Of a stretch of DNA of 64,000 nucleotides, positions 8,546 to 16,299 are shown piece by piece. This DNA comes from Lentzea aerocolonigenes (GTDB taxonomy: Bacteria > Actinomycetota > Actinomycetes > Mycobacteriales > Pseudonocardiaceae): the NCBI RefSeq assembly GCF_000974445.1, contig NZ_BBOJ01000034.1:1-64000 (forward strand). Reading direction: 5' to 3'. The stretch's first letter is position 1. Every line of letters starts with the position of its first letter. Below the pieces are notes generated by a model. The model made no database searches and was not told where the DNA came from. It saw only the letters and a program-made list of their open reading frames with translations. The translations under genes and the position numbers were made by a program.

Positions 8546-9781
8546 ATGTCCTTCGCTGATGAGGTGTCCGCCGCCGCAGCCCGGCTCGGCGGAGTCGCAC
8601 GCACGACGCCGCTCGAGGTGAACCAGCGGCTGTCCGAGAGGACCGGCGCGCGCGTCTGGTTCAAGCGCGAGGACCTCCAGGTCGGCCGTTCGTACAAGCT
8701 GCGCGGCGCGTTCAACCTGCTGTGCCAGACCGAGTTCGCGTTCGGTGGCGCGGTCTGCGCGTCGGCGGGCAACCACGGCCAGGGCATGGCCTACGCGTGC
8801 CGCCGCCTCGGCATCGAGGGCCGCGTGCACGTCCCCCGCACCACCCCGCGCCAGAAGCGCGACCGCATCTCCGCCCTCGGGCAGGGCATGGTGCAGCTGG
8901 TCGTGGACGGCGACACCTACGACGACGCGGCCGCGCTCGCGAAGGAGTACGCGCTGAGCACGGGCGCGACGCTGGTCCCGGCGTTCGACGACCCCCGCAC
9001 GGTCGCGGGCCAGGGCACCGTCGGCCTGGAGATCGTCCAGCAGCTCGGCGGCGCACCGGACGTCGTCGTGGTGCCCGTCGGTGGCGGCGGCCTGCTCTCC
9101 GGCGTCGGCACGTGGTTCTCCGAGCGCTTCCCCCGCACCCGCGTCATCGGCGTGGAGCCCGCGGGTGCGGCGAGCATGATGGCCGCCCTGCAGGCGGGCC
9201 ACCCCGTGACGCTGCCCGAGGTCGACTCGTTCGTCGACGGCGCCGCTGTGCGCCGGGCCGGGGACGTGACGTTCCCGATGGTGCGCGACAGCGGCGCCGA
9301 GCTGCTCACCGTCGCCGAGGGCGCGGTGTGCACGGAGATGCTGGAGCTGTACCAGATCGACGGCATCATCGCGGAGCCCGCGGGCGCGCTCGCGTCGGCG
9401 GCGTTGCTGGAGGAGATCACCGTCGCGCCGGACTCGACGGTGGTGTGCCTGCTCTCCGGCGGCAACAACGACGTCTCGCGCTACGCCGAGGTCGTCGAGC
9501 GGTCGATGGTCCACCGCGGCCTGAAGCACTACTTCCTGGTCGAGTTCCCTCAGGAGCCGGGCGCGCTGCGGCGGTTCCTCGACGAGGTGCTCGGCAAGGA
9601 CGACGACATCGTGCAGTTCGAGTACATCAAGCGGGACAACCGGGAGACCGGTGCCGCGCTGGTGTGCATCGAGCTCGGCCGCCGCGAGGACTACGACCTG
9701 CTGTGGGGGCGGATGAAGGAGTCCCCGCTGAAGATCCAGCACGTCGCTCCTGGCACGACGGCGTACCGCTTCCTCATCTAG
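8546..9781 (+). CDS. ilvA: Threonine ammonia-lyase
   Basis: PLP enzyme converting threonine to 2-oxobutanoate, the first step of isoleucine synthesis. It has 411 residues. The PLP lysine is in the SYKLRGA motif (Lys51), the phosphate-binding loop is VGGGGLL, and SAGNHGQG is conserved. The last 80 residues form a single ACT-like regulatory domain (HYFLVEFPQEPGALRRFLDEV), typical of the short biosynthetic form. It is divergent from the AA10 gene with 68 bp between. The 3' end overlaps the convergent VOC gene by eight bases. Confidence 0.95.
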   Translation: MSFADEVSAAAARLGGVARTTPLEVNQRLSERTGARVWFKREDLQVGRSYKLRGAFNLLCQTEFAFGGAVCASAGNHGQGMAYACRRLGIEGRVHVPRTTPRQKRDRISALGQGMVQLVVDGDTYDDAAALAKEYALSTGATLVPAFDDPRTVAGQGTVGLEIVQQLGGAPDVVVVPVGGGGLLSGVGTWFSERFPRTRVIGVEPAGAASMMAALQAGHPVTLPEVDSFVDGAAVRRAGDVTFPMVRDSGAELLTVAEGAVCTEMLELYQIDGIIAEPAGALASAALLEEITVAPDSTVVCLLSGGNNDVSRYAEVVERSMVHRGLKHYFLVEFPQEPGALRRFLDEVLGKDDDIVQFEYIKRDNRETGAALVCIELGRREDYDLLWGRMKESPLKIQHVAPGTTAYRFLI

Positions 9782-10172
9782 CGAACTTCCGCACGGCCGC
9801 CGGGGTGACCGGGGTGAAGAAGTTGACCAGGTTGCCGTCGGGGTCGCGCAGCAGCAGCGACCGGTTGCCCCACGGCATCGTGGTGGGCTCGGTGACGAAG
9901 TCCGTGACGAAGCCCGTCAGGTTCTCGTGCACGCGGTCCACGTCGTCGACGAGGAACTCGGTGATCACGCTGTGGTTGTCCGCCGGACGGGCCGAGCCCG
10001 GGGCGAACAGCCCGACGGTCCGGGTGCTGCCGATCGCGAGGGTGGCGCCGCCGATCCTGAGCTCGGCGAAGTCCTCGGTGGCCCACGTCGCCGGCGCCCC
10101 CGTGGCGCGCTCGTAGAAGCCGACGAGGCGCGCCACGTCGCCGGTGATGATGCGGATCGAGACGAAGTCCAT
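9774..10172 (-). CDS. VOC-family (glyoxalase/bleomycin-resistance fold) protein
   Basis: A 132-residue protein with paired beta-alpha-beta-beta-beta modules (VSIRIITGDVARLVGFYE at the start, LLLRDPDGNLVNFF near the end). Substrate is unknown. The ATG at 10172 has a purine-rich AAGGAGAA just upstream. It is divergent from a WYL-type regulator, with 84 bp between. This pairing is common for small VOC genes controlled by their neighbour. Confidence 0.85.
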   Translation of the reverse strand: MDFVSIRIITGDVARLVGFYERATGAPATWATEDFAELRIGGATLAIGSTRTVGLFAPGSARPADNHSVITEFLVDDVDRVHENLTGFVTDFVTEPTTMPWGNRSLLLRDPDGNLVNFFTPVTPAAVRKFAR

Positions 10173-10256
10173 CGGAAATTCTCCTTGGGGTGAGGCTTGT
10201 CCGCCGCAGGTTAGGAGAAATAGTGGACAGAATCGGTCCGGTATTAGGCTGCGGAG

Positions 10257-11246
10257 GTGCCTCGACCGACCGGCCGCGTCCTGACGCTCCTGGAGCTGCT
10301 GCAGTCCGGCGGCACTCGGACGGTGGCCGAGCTCGCTGACCGGCTCGGCGTCGACGGACGCACCGTGCGCCGGTACGTGGACCAGCTGATCGACCTCGAC
10401 GTACCCGTGGAGTCGGTGCGCGGCCGCTACGGCGGGTACCGGCTCGCCCCCGGCTACCGCCTGCCTCCGCTCATGCTGAGCGACGACGAGGCGTTGGCGG
10501 TGCTGCTCGGCCTGATCGCGGGCCGCCGGACGGGACTGACGACGGATCGCACGGCGAGCGAGACGGCGTCGGCGAAGATCCGCCGGGTCCTGCCCCGGCA
10601 CGTCGCCCGCCGACTCGACACCCTGCTGGCGGCTCTCGCCTTCACGGACCAGCCCGGCGAGTTCGACACCCCGGACGCAGGGGTGCTGCTCACGATCGCC
10701 GACGCGGTGCGCCACCTCCGGCCGGTCTCGATCCGCTACACCGACCGTGAGGGACGCCGCAGCGAACGCACGCTGCACCCGTACGGCGTCGTCGCCCACG
10801 CGGGCCGGTGGTACGTGACGGGTGAGGACGCCCAGCTGGGGGAGGACCGGACCTTCCGGCTCGACCGCATCGACGACGCGCGGACCCTGCCCGGCTCGTT
10901 CGCGGCACCGGCGGGTCCCGATCCGGCGCAGCGCGTGGTGTCGGGGTTCGCCACGGCCGAGTACCGGCACGAGGTGACCTTGCGGATCCACGGGACGGTG
11001 GCGCAGATCCGCGCCCGTCTTCCGGAAACCGTTGCGAGCCTGGAAGAACACGAGCCCGCGACCGAACGCTGGCGGCGCGTCGAGGTGCGGGCGGAACGGC
11101 TCGACTGGGTGCCCCCGGTGCTCGCCGCACTCGACCGGCCGTTCGTCGTCGAGCGCCCCGACGAGCTCCGCGACCTGGTCGTCGCGTTCGCCGACCGCCT
11201 CACGTCGTCCGCCCGCGGGGAACGGGGAAGTGCCGGGCGCCCCTGA
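10257..11246 (+). CDS. YafY-type HTH/WYL-domain transcriptional regulator
   Basis: Regulator of 329 residues starting at GTG. The N-terminal winged helix (RVLTLLELLQSGGTRTVAELADRLGVDGRTVRRY) is followed by GGYRLAPGYRLPPLMLSDDEA, a conserved HTH_11/WYL linker. The WYL ligand-binding domain lies at about residues 140-220 (VSIRYTDREG, LHPYGVVAHAGRWYV, FRLDRIDDA). A C-terminal WCX extension follows. It probably controls the divergent VOC gene and itself. The 84-bp gap contains AGGAGAAATAGTGGACAGAA but no clear long palindrome. Confidence 0.9.
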   Translation: MPRPTGRVLTLLELLQSGGTRTVAELADRLGVDGRTVRRYVDQLIDLDVPVESVRGRYGGYRLAPGYRLPPLMLSDDEALAVLLGLIAGRRTGLTTDRTASETASAKIRRVLPRHVARRLDTLLAALAFTDQPGEFDTPDAGVLLTIADAVRHLRPVSIRYTDREGRRSERTLHPYGVVAHAGRWYVTGEDAQLGEDRTFRLDRIDDARTLPGSFAAPAGPDPAQRVVSGFATAEYRHEVTLRIHGTVAQIRARLPETVASLEEHEPATERWRRVEVRAERLDWVPPVLAALDRPFVVERPDELRDLVVAFADRLTSSARGERGSAGRP

Positions 11247-11274
11247 ACGGGACGCCCGGCACCGGGGTGAGGGA

Positions 11275-11919
11275 CTACGGCCTCGGCGGCGGGCAGACCT
11301 TCCACGCGAAGTGGTAGGTCGTCTCGATCGACCCGTCGGTGGAGTCCATCGAGATGAAGCTGGTCTTCGTCTTGTCCGAAGTGCCCTGGTTGACCCGCAG
11401 CTCCGTGTTGATGTTGAAGTTCCGCTTCTCGCCACACGGGTGGTAGACGATCGCCGCGACCTCGGTCGTGTCGGTCGCCTGCCAGTCGTCGCTGAACGGA
11501 CCCGCGTAGTTGTGCTGCTTGAACGCCGTCTGCGACATGCCCTGGAAGTAGTAGTTGGCCTTCTCCAGGGCCGTGGAGCCGCGCTCGAGGTGCGCGAAGC
11601 CGCGGTAGTCGGTGGACGAGATGCCGTAGGTGAAGCCCTGCGGCACGTTGACGCGCAGGTTCAGCTGGCAGTTCTTGCGGAAGTCGGTCGGCAGGGCCTG
11701 TGGGCCGACCTGCGCCATGAACTCGCTGTAGGTGACCGTGAACGCCTTGTTGTCCGGACTCACGGCGACAGCGGCCGTTCCGGCTCTGCAGCCCGACCCG
11801 TTGATCGTCACGACGTCGATGGTGATGTGGTCCGGCGGAGGCGTGTCACCGGGGGCGCCACCGGGCGGGATGATGATCGTCGACATCGCGAGCGCGGCCG
11901 CGGCCAGTGTGTTGAGCAT
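11275..11919 (-). CDS. DUF4360 secreted protein, copy 1
   Basis: Secreted protein of 214 residues. A short hydrophobic N-terminus precedes a DUF4360 domain with VVTINGSGCRAGTAAV, SEFMAQVGP, DFRKNCQLNLRV and PCGEKRNFNINTELRV. Conserved cysteines are suited to disulphides. Function is unknown; family members are common in actinobacterial and fungal secretomes. It is 57 bp downstream of a paralogue on the same strand, so the pair may be cotranscribed. Confidence 0.88.
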   Translation of the reverse strand: MLNTLAAAALAMSTIIIPPGGAPGDTPPPDHITIDVVTINGSGCRAGTAAVAVSPDNKAFTVTYSEFMAQVGPQALPTDFRKNCQLNLRVNVPQGFTYGISSTDYRGFAHLERGSTALEKANYYFQGMSQTAFKQHNYAGPFSDDWQATDTTEVAAIVYHPCGEKRNFNINTELRVNQGTSDKTKTSFISMDSTDGSIETTYHFAWKVCPPPRP

Positions 11920-11976
11920 GGGGCACCTTTCCGTCTGAAGTTCGACCGAGAACGGGCGGCGGCAATTGGTGCCTGG

Positions 11977-12594
11977 TCAGCAACGCTTCCAGGAGAACTG
12001 GTACTTCGTGCTCACGCTGCTGTCCGTGGAATCCATCGTCATGAAGCTGTTCAGCTTCGAGGCTCCCGCGTTCACACGCAGTTCGGTGTTGATGTTCAGG
12101 TGGCGGACTTCTCCGCACGGCGCGTAGATGATTTCCGAGACCGTCGCGCGGTCGGTGGCCTGCCAGTTGTCACTCTTCGGGCCGTAGAAGTTGTGCGTGC
12201 GGCTCGCGCCGTTCGACATGCCCTGGAAGTAGTAGCTGCCCTTTTCGGTGCCCGTCGCCCCCTGCTGCAGGTTGGCGAATCCGCGGTAGTCCGCCTGGGC
12301 GATGCCGAACGTGAAGCCCTGCGGGTAGCTCACTCTGATGTTGAGCTGGCAGTTCTTGCGGAAGTCTGTGGGATCGGACCCCTGTCCGGCCTCGGCCAGG
12401 TAGTCGCTGTAGGTGACCGTGAACGCCGTGCGGTCGTCCGCCGCCGCGATCGCCGCGGTACCGGCCGGGCAGCCGGAACCGTTCACGGTGACCACGTCGA
12501 TCATCACGAAATCGGGAACGTCGGCCGCTTGCGCTGCAGGCGCGGTCACCACAGCGGACACCAGGAGGGCAGCAGCCAGCACCGTTTTCAGCAT
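11977..12594 (-). CDS. DUF4360 secreted protein, copy 2
   Basis: Protein of 205 residues with a clear signal peptide (LAAALLVSAVVTAPAAQA). It is collinear with the downstream copy over the whole domain (VVTVNGSGCPAGTAAI, DFRKNCQLNIRV, YYFQGMS, PCGEVRHLNINTELRV). ATG 12594 follows AAAGG. The two copies have diverged substantially, so the duplication is old. The 232-bp upstream interval holds one imperfect hairpin (GGGGC at 12711, GCCCC at 12730) and otherwise nothing clear. Confidence 0.9.
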   Translation of the reverse strand: MLKTVLAAALLVSAVVTAPAAQAADVPDFVMIDVVTVNGSGCPAGTAAIAAADDRTAFTVTYSDYLAEAGQGSDPTDFRKNCQLNIRVSYPQGFTFGIAQADYRGFANLQQGATGTEKGSYYFQGMSNGASRTHNFYGPKSDNWQATDRATVSEIIYAPCGEVRHLNINTELRVNAGASKLNSFMTMDSTDSSVSTKYQFSWKRC

Positions 12595-12886
12595 GGCCAG
12601 CCTTTCTTTCTGAAGTGTGGTACCGGCGGCGGAATCCAGACGATATCGGAAACCCTGTGTTGCGAAGGGCCGCCGAATGGGTGACTGAATTTTCCGGCAA
12701 TGATTGAATTGGGGCACGAGCAATTGCACGCCCCGAAGTTTTCGGCCGTGCGCGAACCATGCTCACCCACCGTGTGCCGAATTGACCTGACGATTGCCTG
12801 ACGATCGCCGTTCGCTGGGCCGTCCGAGTGGCGCGGGTCCGCGGAGTGATGTGGGCCGCAACCCGGCATGAAGCACCCTCGGCTTA

Positions 12887-12919
12887 CGTTGAGGTTGATA
12901 ACGCTGACCAACCTCGACG
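12887..12919. promoter_or_regulatory. Inverted repeat upstream of the mycoredoxin gene
   Basis: CGTTGAGGTTG (12887-12897) and CAACCTCGACG (12909-12919) form arms matching at 10 of 11 positions around an 11-base spacer. The right arm ends 13 bp before the ATG, so the repeat could be an operator or a hairpin that includes part of the Shine-Dalgarno (GAGGAG). Confidence 0.5.
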
Positions 12920-12932
12920 AGGAGTGCCGCTG

Positions 12933-13178
12933 ATGGCTCCCGACCAGCTGACCGTCTACTCGACCTCGTGGTGCGGCTACTGCCGGATCCTGAAGAGCTC
13001 GCTCGACCGCGAGGGCATCGAGTACGTCGAGATCAACATCGAGGAGACGCCCGGCGCGGCGGACTTCGTGATGAGCGTGAACGGCGGCAACCGCACGGTG
13101 CCGACCGTCCACTTCCCGAACGGGTCCGCGCTCACCAACCCGTCGCTCGCCCAGGTGAAGGAACAGCTGGCGGCCTGA
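12933..13178 (+). CDS. mrx1: Mycoredoxin (glutaredoxin-like)
   Basis: An 81-residue glutaredoxin-fold protein with the CGYC active site (Cys14 and Cys17) and the TVPTVHFPNG cis-proline segment. Mycoredoxins use mycothiol to reduce mixed disulphides in actinobacteria. ATG 12933 is chosen because it gives the normal family N-terminus; a longer frame upstream has no homologous sequence. A terminator hairpin follows. Confidence 0.93.
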   Translation: MAPDQLTVYSTSWCGYCRILKSSLDREGIEYVEINIEETPGAADFVMSVNGGNRTVPTVHFPNGSALTNPSLAQVKEQLAA

Positions 13179-13185
13179 AGCCGAA

Positions 13186-13219
13186 CGCGCCCCAGGCGGA
13201 CAGATCCACCTGGGGCGCG
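13186..13219. terminator. Terminator hairpin between mrx1 and the chitinase gene
   Basis: An 11-bp GC-rich stem (13186-13196 with 13209-13219) extends inward with one mismatch to a CAGA loop. It lies between convergent genes and can serve both. Confidence 0.8.
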
Positions 13220-13228
13220 CCGGTCGTT

Positions 13229-14305
13229 CTAGCAGTACAGGTTTGCTCCAGTCGGCACGCCGAGGATCCCGGCGAACTGCTGGTAGCTCGACACGCGGCT
13301 CTGCACCTGTGCCGGGTTGCGGCCGTCGCACTCCAGGGATCCGTTGATGCTGCGGATCGTCTGGCCGAAGCCGGCCTGGTTGACCATGGCGTTGTGGCCG
13401 GTCATGGAGCCGGGGCCGGTCTGCGTCATCCAGTACCAGAGACCCGTCTTCCACGAGATCGCGGCGTCCGTCGCCACCTTGTCGGGGCTCCTCAGCAGCT
13501 CGTCGCCCATGCCGAGGGCCTGACCCGCCGAGTAGTAGTTGAAGTTCCACGACAGCTGGATCGGACCGCGGCCGTAGTAGCCGAACGTTCCGGCGGGGCA
13601 GCCGTAGGGCTTGCTCTCGTCGCAGAGGTCGTTGCCCTGGTTGATCTCGCGGACGTGCACCAGACCGCCCGTCTCGTGCGAGACGTTGGCGAGGAACGCC
13701 GCCGCTTCCTGCTTCTGCACGGTGTCGCTGCCTGTCTTCGCGAACCCGGGGAACGCGCTCATCGCCTGGACGAGACCGCTGTAGGTGTAGAAACCGTTGC
13801 GGCTGGGGAACATCTGGTTGAACTGGGCTTCGCTGACGACGAAGCTGCCGCCGCCACCACCGCCTCCACCGCCGCCGTTGCAGTCGTACGGATCCCAGTA
13901 CCAGGTGGAGATCGTTGGGCTGTAGCCGGGATTGTCGTGCTCGGCGATGTAGAAGTTGCCTTCGTACCTGACGATGGCGCCGGTGACGTACCACTGTCCC
14001 TGCACCCAGTCGGTGAACGTGCAGGTGCCGCCGCCGCCACCTCCACCACCGTCACAGCTCGTCGGTTCCCAGTACCAGGTGGAGATCGTTGGGCTGTAGC
14101 CGGGATTGTCGTGCTCGGCGATGTAGAAGTTGCCTTCGTACCTCACGATGGAGCCCGTGACGTACCACTGACCCTGCACCCAGTCGGTGTACGTGCACGC
14201 CTGTGCGGACACTTCCGCCTGTGAAGACGCGGTCGGCGTGATGACGGCGAGCGCCGCCGCCATCACACCTGCCGCGAGAGACGCCAAGATGCGTTTTCTC
14301 AGCAA
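13229..14305 (-). CDS. Secreted GH19 chitinase with two carbohydrate-binding modules
   Basis: Endochitinase of 358 residues. A signal peptide is followed by two nearly identical chitin-binding modules of the CBM5/12 type (each with TDWVQGQWYVTG and AEHDNPGYSPTISTWYW), separated by poly-glycine linkers. The GH19 catalytic domain carries the acid motif SHETGG and the family signature YYGRGPIQLSWNFNYY. The domain is of the short bacterial class. Two DasR-type operators lie 69 bp upstream. Chitin induction through N-acetylglucosamine signalling is likely by analogy with Streptomyces. Confidence 0.95.
   Translation of the reverse strand: MLRKRILASLAAGVMAAALAVITPTASSQAEVSAQACTYTDWVQGQWYVTGSIVRYEGNFYIAEHDNPGYSPTISTWYWEPTSCDGGGGGGGGTCTFTDWVQGQWYVTGAIVRYEGNFYIAEHDNPGYSPTISTWYWDPYDCNGGGGGGGGGGSFVVSEAQFNQMFPSRNGFYTYSGLVQAMSAFPGFAKTGSDTVQKQEAAAFLANVSHETGGLVHVREINQGNDLCDESKPYGCPAGTFGYYGRGPIQLSWNFNYYSAGQALGMGDELLRSPDKVATDAAISWKTGLWYWMTQTGPGSMTGHNAMVNQAGFGQTIRSINGSLECDGRNPAQVQSRVSSYQQFAGILGVPTGANLYC
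13894..14197. repeat. Direct repeat of the CBM coding segment
   Basis: Two 130-bp segments (13894-14023 and 14068-14197) inside the chitinase gene differ at only five positions. Near identity including third-codon positions implies recent duplication or gene conversion. Confidence 0.92.
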
Positions 14306-14373
14306 AGGTCACCCACTCCTGGAGTCTGCGCGCCCGAGGAATCAAGGATGTGAACTGTGCTGAGACTGGCACC

Positions 14374-14406
14374 AGTGGTCCAGACCAGTCAAGGGTCTAG
14401 ACCTGT
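14374..14406. promoter_or_regulatory. Two DasR-type (dre) operators upstream of the chitinase gene
   Basis: AGTGGTCCAGACCAGT (14374-14389) differs from the 16-bp dre consensus A[C/G]TGGTCTAGACCA[G/C]T at one base. AAGGGTCTAGACCTGT (14391-14406) keeps the GGTCTAGACC core. DasR is the GntR-family repressor released by amino-sugar phosphates. A weaker match, TGGTCCATACCT, lies at 14491-14502. Confidence 0.8.
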
Positions 14407-14503
14407 TCAGCAGTACAGGTTCGAACCCTGCGCGCCCACGGTGTGTTACCGCTCTCACGGTGGCAGCAACGGGGTGCGCGGCACAAGAGTTGGTCCATAC
14501 CTT

Positions 14504-14887
14504 TCAGGAACCGGAGCCGTACGGGCGCGTGATGATCTCCAGTGCGTGGCCGTCGGGATCGTCCCAGTAGACGCCGCGCCCGCCGTCGTTGTGGTTGATC
14601 TCCTGTGGCCGGCTGTGGAACGGGTCGGCCCAGTGGTCGAGTCCGCGCTCCTGGATCCGGCCGAAGATCTGGTCGAACTCGTCCTCGGTGACGAGGAACG
14701 CGTAGTGCTGCGAGGTGATCGGGCCGGGGCTCGTCAGGTAGTCGAGCGAGACGCCGTTCGCGACCTCGACGACGAGGAACGGACCGAAGCGGACCGGTTC
14801 CGGCAGACCGAGGAGCTCCGTGACGAAGCGCGCCGAACGCTCCTGGTCGGTGACGTGGACGATGGTGTGGTTGAGCTGTACGGGCAT
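14504..14887 (-). CDS. VOC-family protein
   Basis: A 127-residue single-domain glyoxalase-fold protein. NHTIVHVTDQERSARFVTELLG starts the first module, and YWDDPDGHALEIITRPYG ends the second with the usual metal-ligand Glu. The substrate cannot be predicted. It stands alone between the chitinase and BNR genes on the same strand. Confidence 0.85.
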   Translation of the reverse strand: MPVQLNHTIVHVTDQERSARFVTELLGLPEPVRFGPFLVVEVANGVSLDYLTSPGPITSQHYAFLVTEDEFDQIFGRIQERGLDHWADPFHSRPQEINHNDGGRGVYWDDPDGHALEIITRPYGSGS

Positions 14888-14959
14888 GTTTCCCTGCTTA
14901 CTCGCCTGTCAGGGAGTTGTCAGCGCGAACGGCGATGATCGCCCGCGTGAAGGAGGAGA

Positions 14960-16246
14960 TCATCGCCGTCGCGCACGCTGCTGATCAGCCCTGATCGAGA
15001 ACACCGGCCACTTGCCCGTGTGGCTGGTCTTGCGGGTCTCGTAGTCGATCGTGCTCGCCACCAGGTCGCTCGGCCGGTTCTCCACGAAGTTCGCGTAGAA
15101 CGTCGTGTCGGCACCGGCCGAGTACGGCACCGTCACGTCGTGCTTCGCGGTCGCGGCACCGCCGGGCGTCCACGACTTCACGAGCAACCGCTTGCGATCC
15201 GCGCTGGCGTAGGAGAAGTCCACGCCGGTGCCGGTCGCGACGAGGTCCTTGAACAACGACGTCGACCCGTCGGCCGTCGTCGAGGTCCAGCTGCCGCCGG
15301 CGAACCGCGAGAGCACGATCTTGGCGCTGGTGCTCGTGTGCACGCCGTAGCCCAGCACCAGCGAGCCGTCGTCCAACGGCACGGTCACCGGGTTCTCCTC
15401 CGGCAACGTCTTGTCCGCGGGCAGATCCGTCGGGTTCGTCGTGACGACACGGGTCTTGCCGATGTCGGACGCGTCGACCACGGTGCCGAGCGACGCGCCG
15501 CTGACCGTGAAGAGGGTTCCGGACGCCGTGTCGAGGTAGGCGACGTAGATGTTCTTGCCGCCGCCGTTGTGGCCCTTCGGCCCGCCGTGCAGCGACCAGG
15601 TCAGGTAGATCCGGCCGTTGCGGTGCGTCACGCCGAACGCGTACACCTCGGCGTACCGGTCGGCGGTGCGGCCGGAGTCGATGATCGTGCGCGGCGCGGA
15701 CCACGTCCTGCCGCTGTCCGTCGACTTGATCATCCTGTACGTGCGGTACGGGTGCGAGAGATCCGTGTTCTGGCTGTAGAACAGGTGGATCGTGTTCCCG
15801 GTGACGATCGGCTCGGGGTAGGTGTTCCTGTCGGTGCTGATCGTCCGGGCGGTCCACGTGCCGCTGATCGCCCGCGGCGTCGGTGCGGTGTAGAGCTGCA
15901 TCGAGCTCGTGTGCGTGGCGCGGAAGATCGCGAGCCGGCCGTCGCCGAGCTGCGTCAGCACCGGGTAGTCGTGGTAGGCGTTGTCGTGCGTCAGGTTCAG
16001 CGGGGCAACCCTGACCACAGTTGACCACGTCTTCGCGGCGTGGTCGTACGCCTTCACGTAGATGTCGTGGTTGGTCCCCGAGTACGTCACGAACGTCTTG
16101 TTCACCGTCGCGTCGTACACACCGGCACCGTTGGTGCGCAGGCATCCGTAGACGCTCGCCGTCGTGACGGTGTCGAGTGCGGGAGCGGCTTGAGCCGGTA
16201 GCGCGAACGCGATGAGAAGCAGCAGCGTTGCGGCCAGTGCGCGCAT
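14960..16246 (-). CDS. Secreted BNR-repeat (beta-propeller) protein
   Basis: Protein of 428 residues with a signal peptide (LAATLLLLIAFALPAQAAP). A BNR_4-type propeller follows, with an Asp-box (STDSGRTW) and repeated blade motifs such as HDIYVKAYDHAAKTW and KNIYVAYLDTASG. Proteins of this type are often polysaccharide lyases or sialidase-like, but no catalytic set can be assigned. ATG 16246 has GGAGG eight bases upstream. It is divergent from the GH92 gene with a 53-bp shared promoter region. Confidence 0.85.
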   Translation of the reverse strand: MRALAATLLLLIAFALPAQAAPALDTVTTASVYGCLRTNGAGVYDATVNKTFVTYSGTNHDIYVKAYDHAAKTWSTVVRVAPLNLTHDNAYHDYPVLTQLGDGRLAIFRATHTSSMQLYTAPTPRAISGTWTARTISTDRNTYPEPIVTGNTIHLFYSQNTDLSHPYRTYRMIKSTDSGRTWSAPRTIIDSGRTADRYAEVYAFGVTHRNGRIYLTWSLHGGPKGHNGGGKNIYVAYLDTASGTLFTVSGASLGTVVDASDIGKTRVVTTNPTDLPADKTLPEENPVTVPLDDGSLVLGYGVHTSTSAKIVLSRFAGGSWTSTTADGSTSLFKDLVATGTGVDFSYASADRKRLLVKSWTPGGAATAKHDVTVPYSAGADTTFYANFVENRPSDLVASTIDYETRKTSHTGKWPVFSIRADQQRARRR

Positions 16247-16299
16247 CGCCGACCTCCGATGGGTGTCGGGGCGGCGACGATCGGACAATACTGCCTCCC

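Noticed and set aside
14411..14440. tRNA-like T-arm (GGTTCGAACC) near the chitinase promoter
   Set aside because: No cloverleaf with acceptor, D and anticodon stems can be built around it; it is a short palindrome only.
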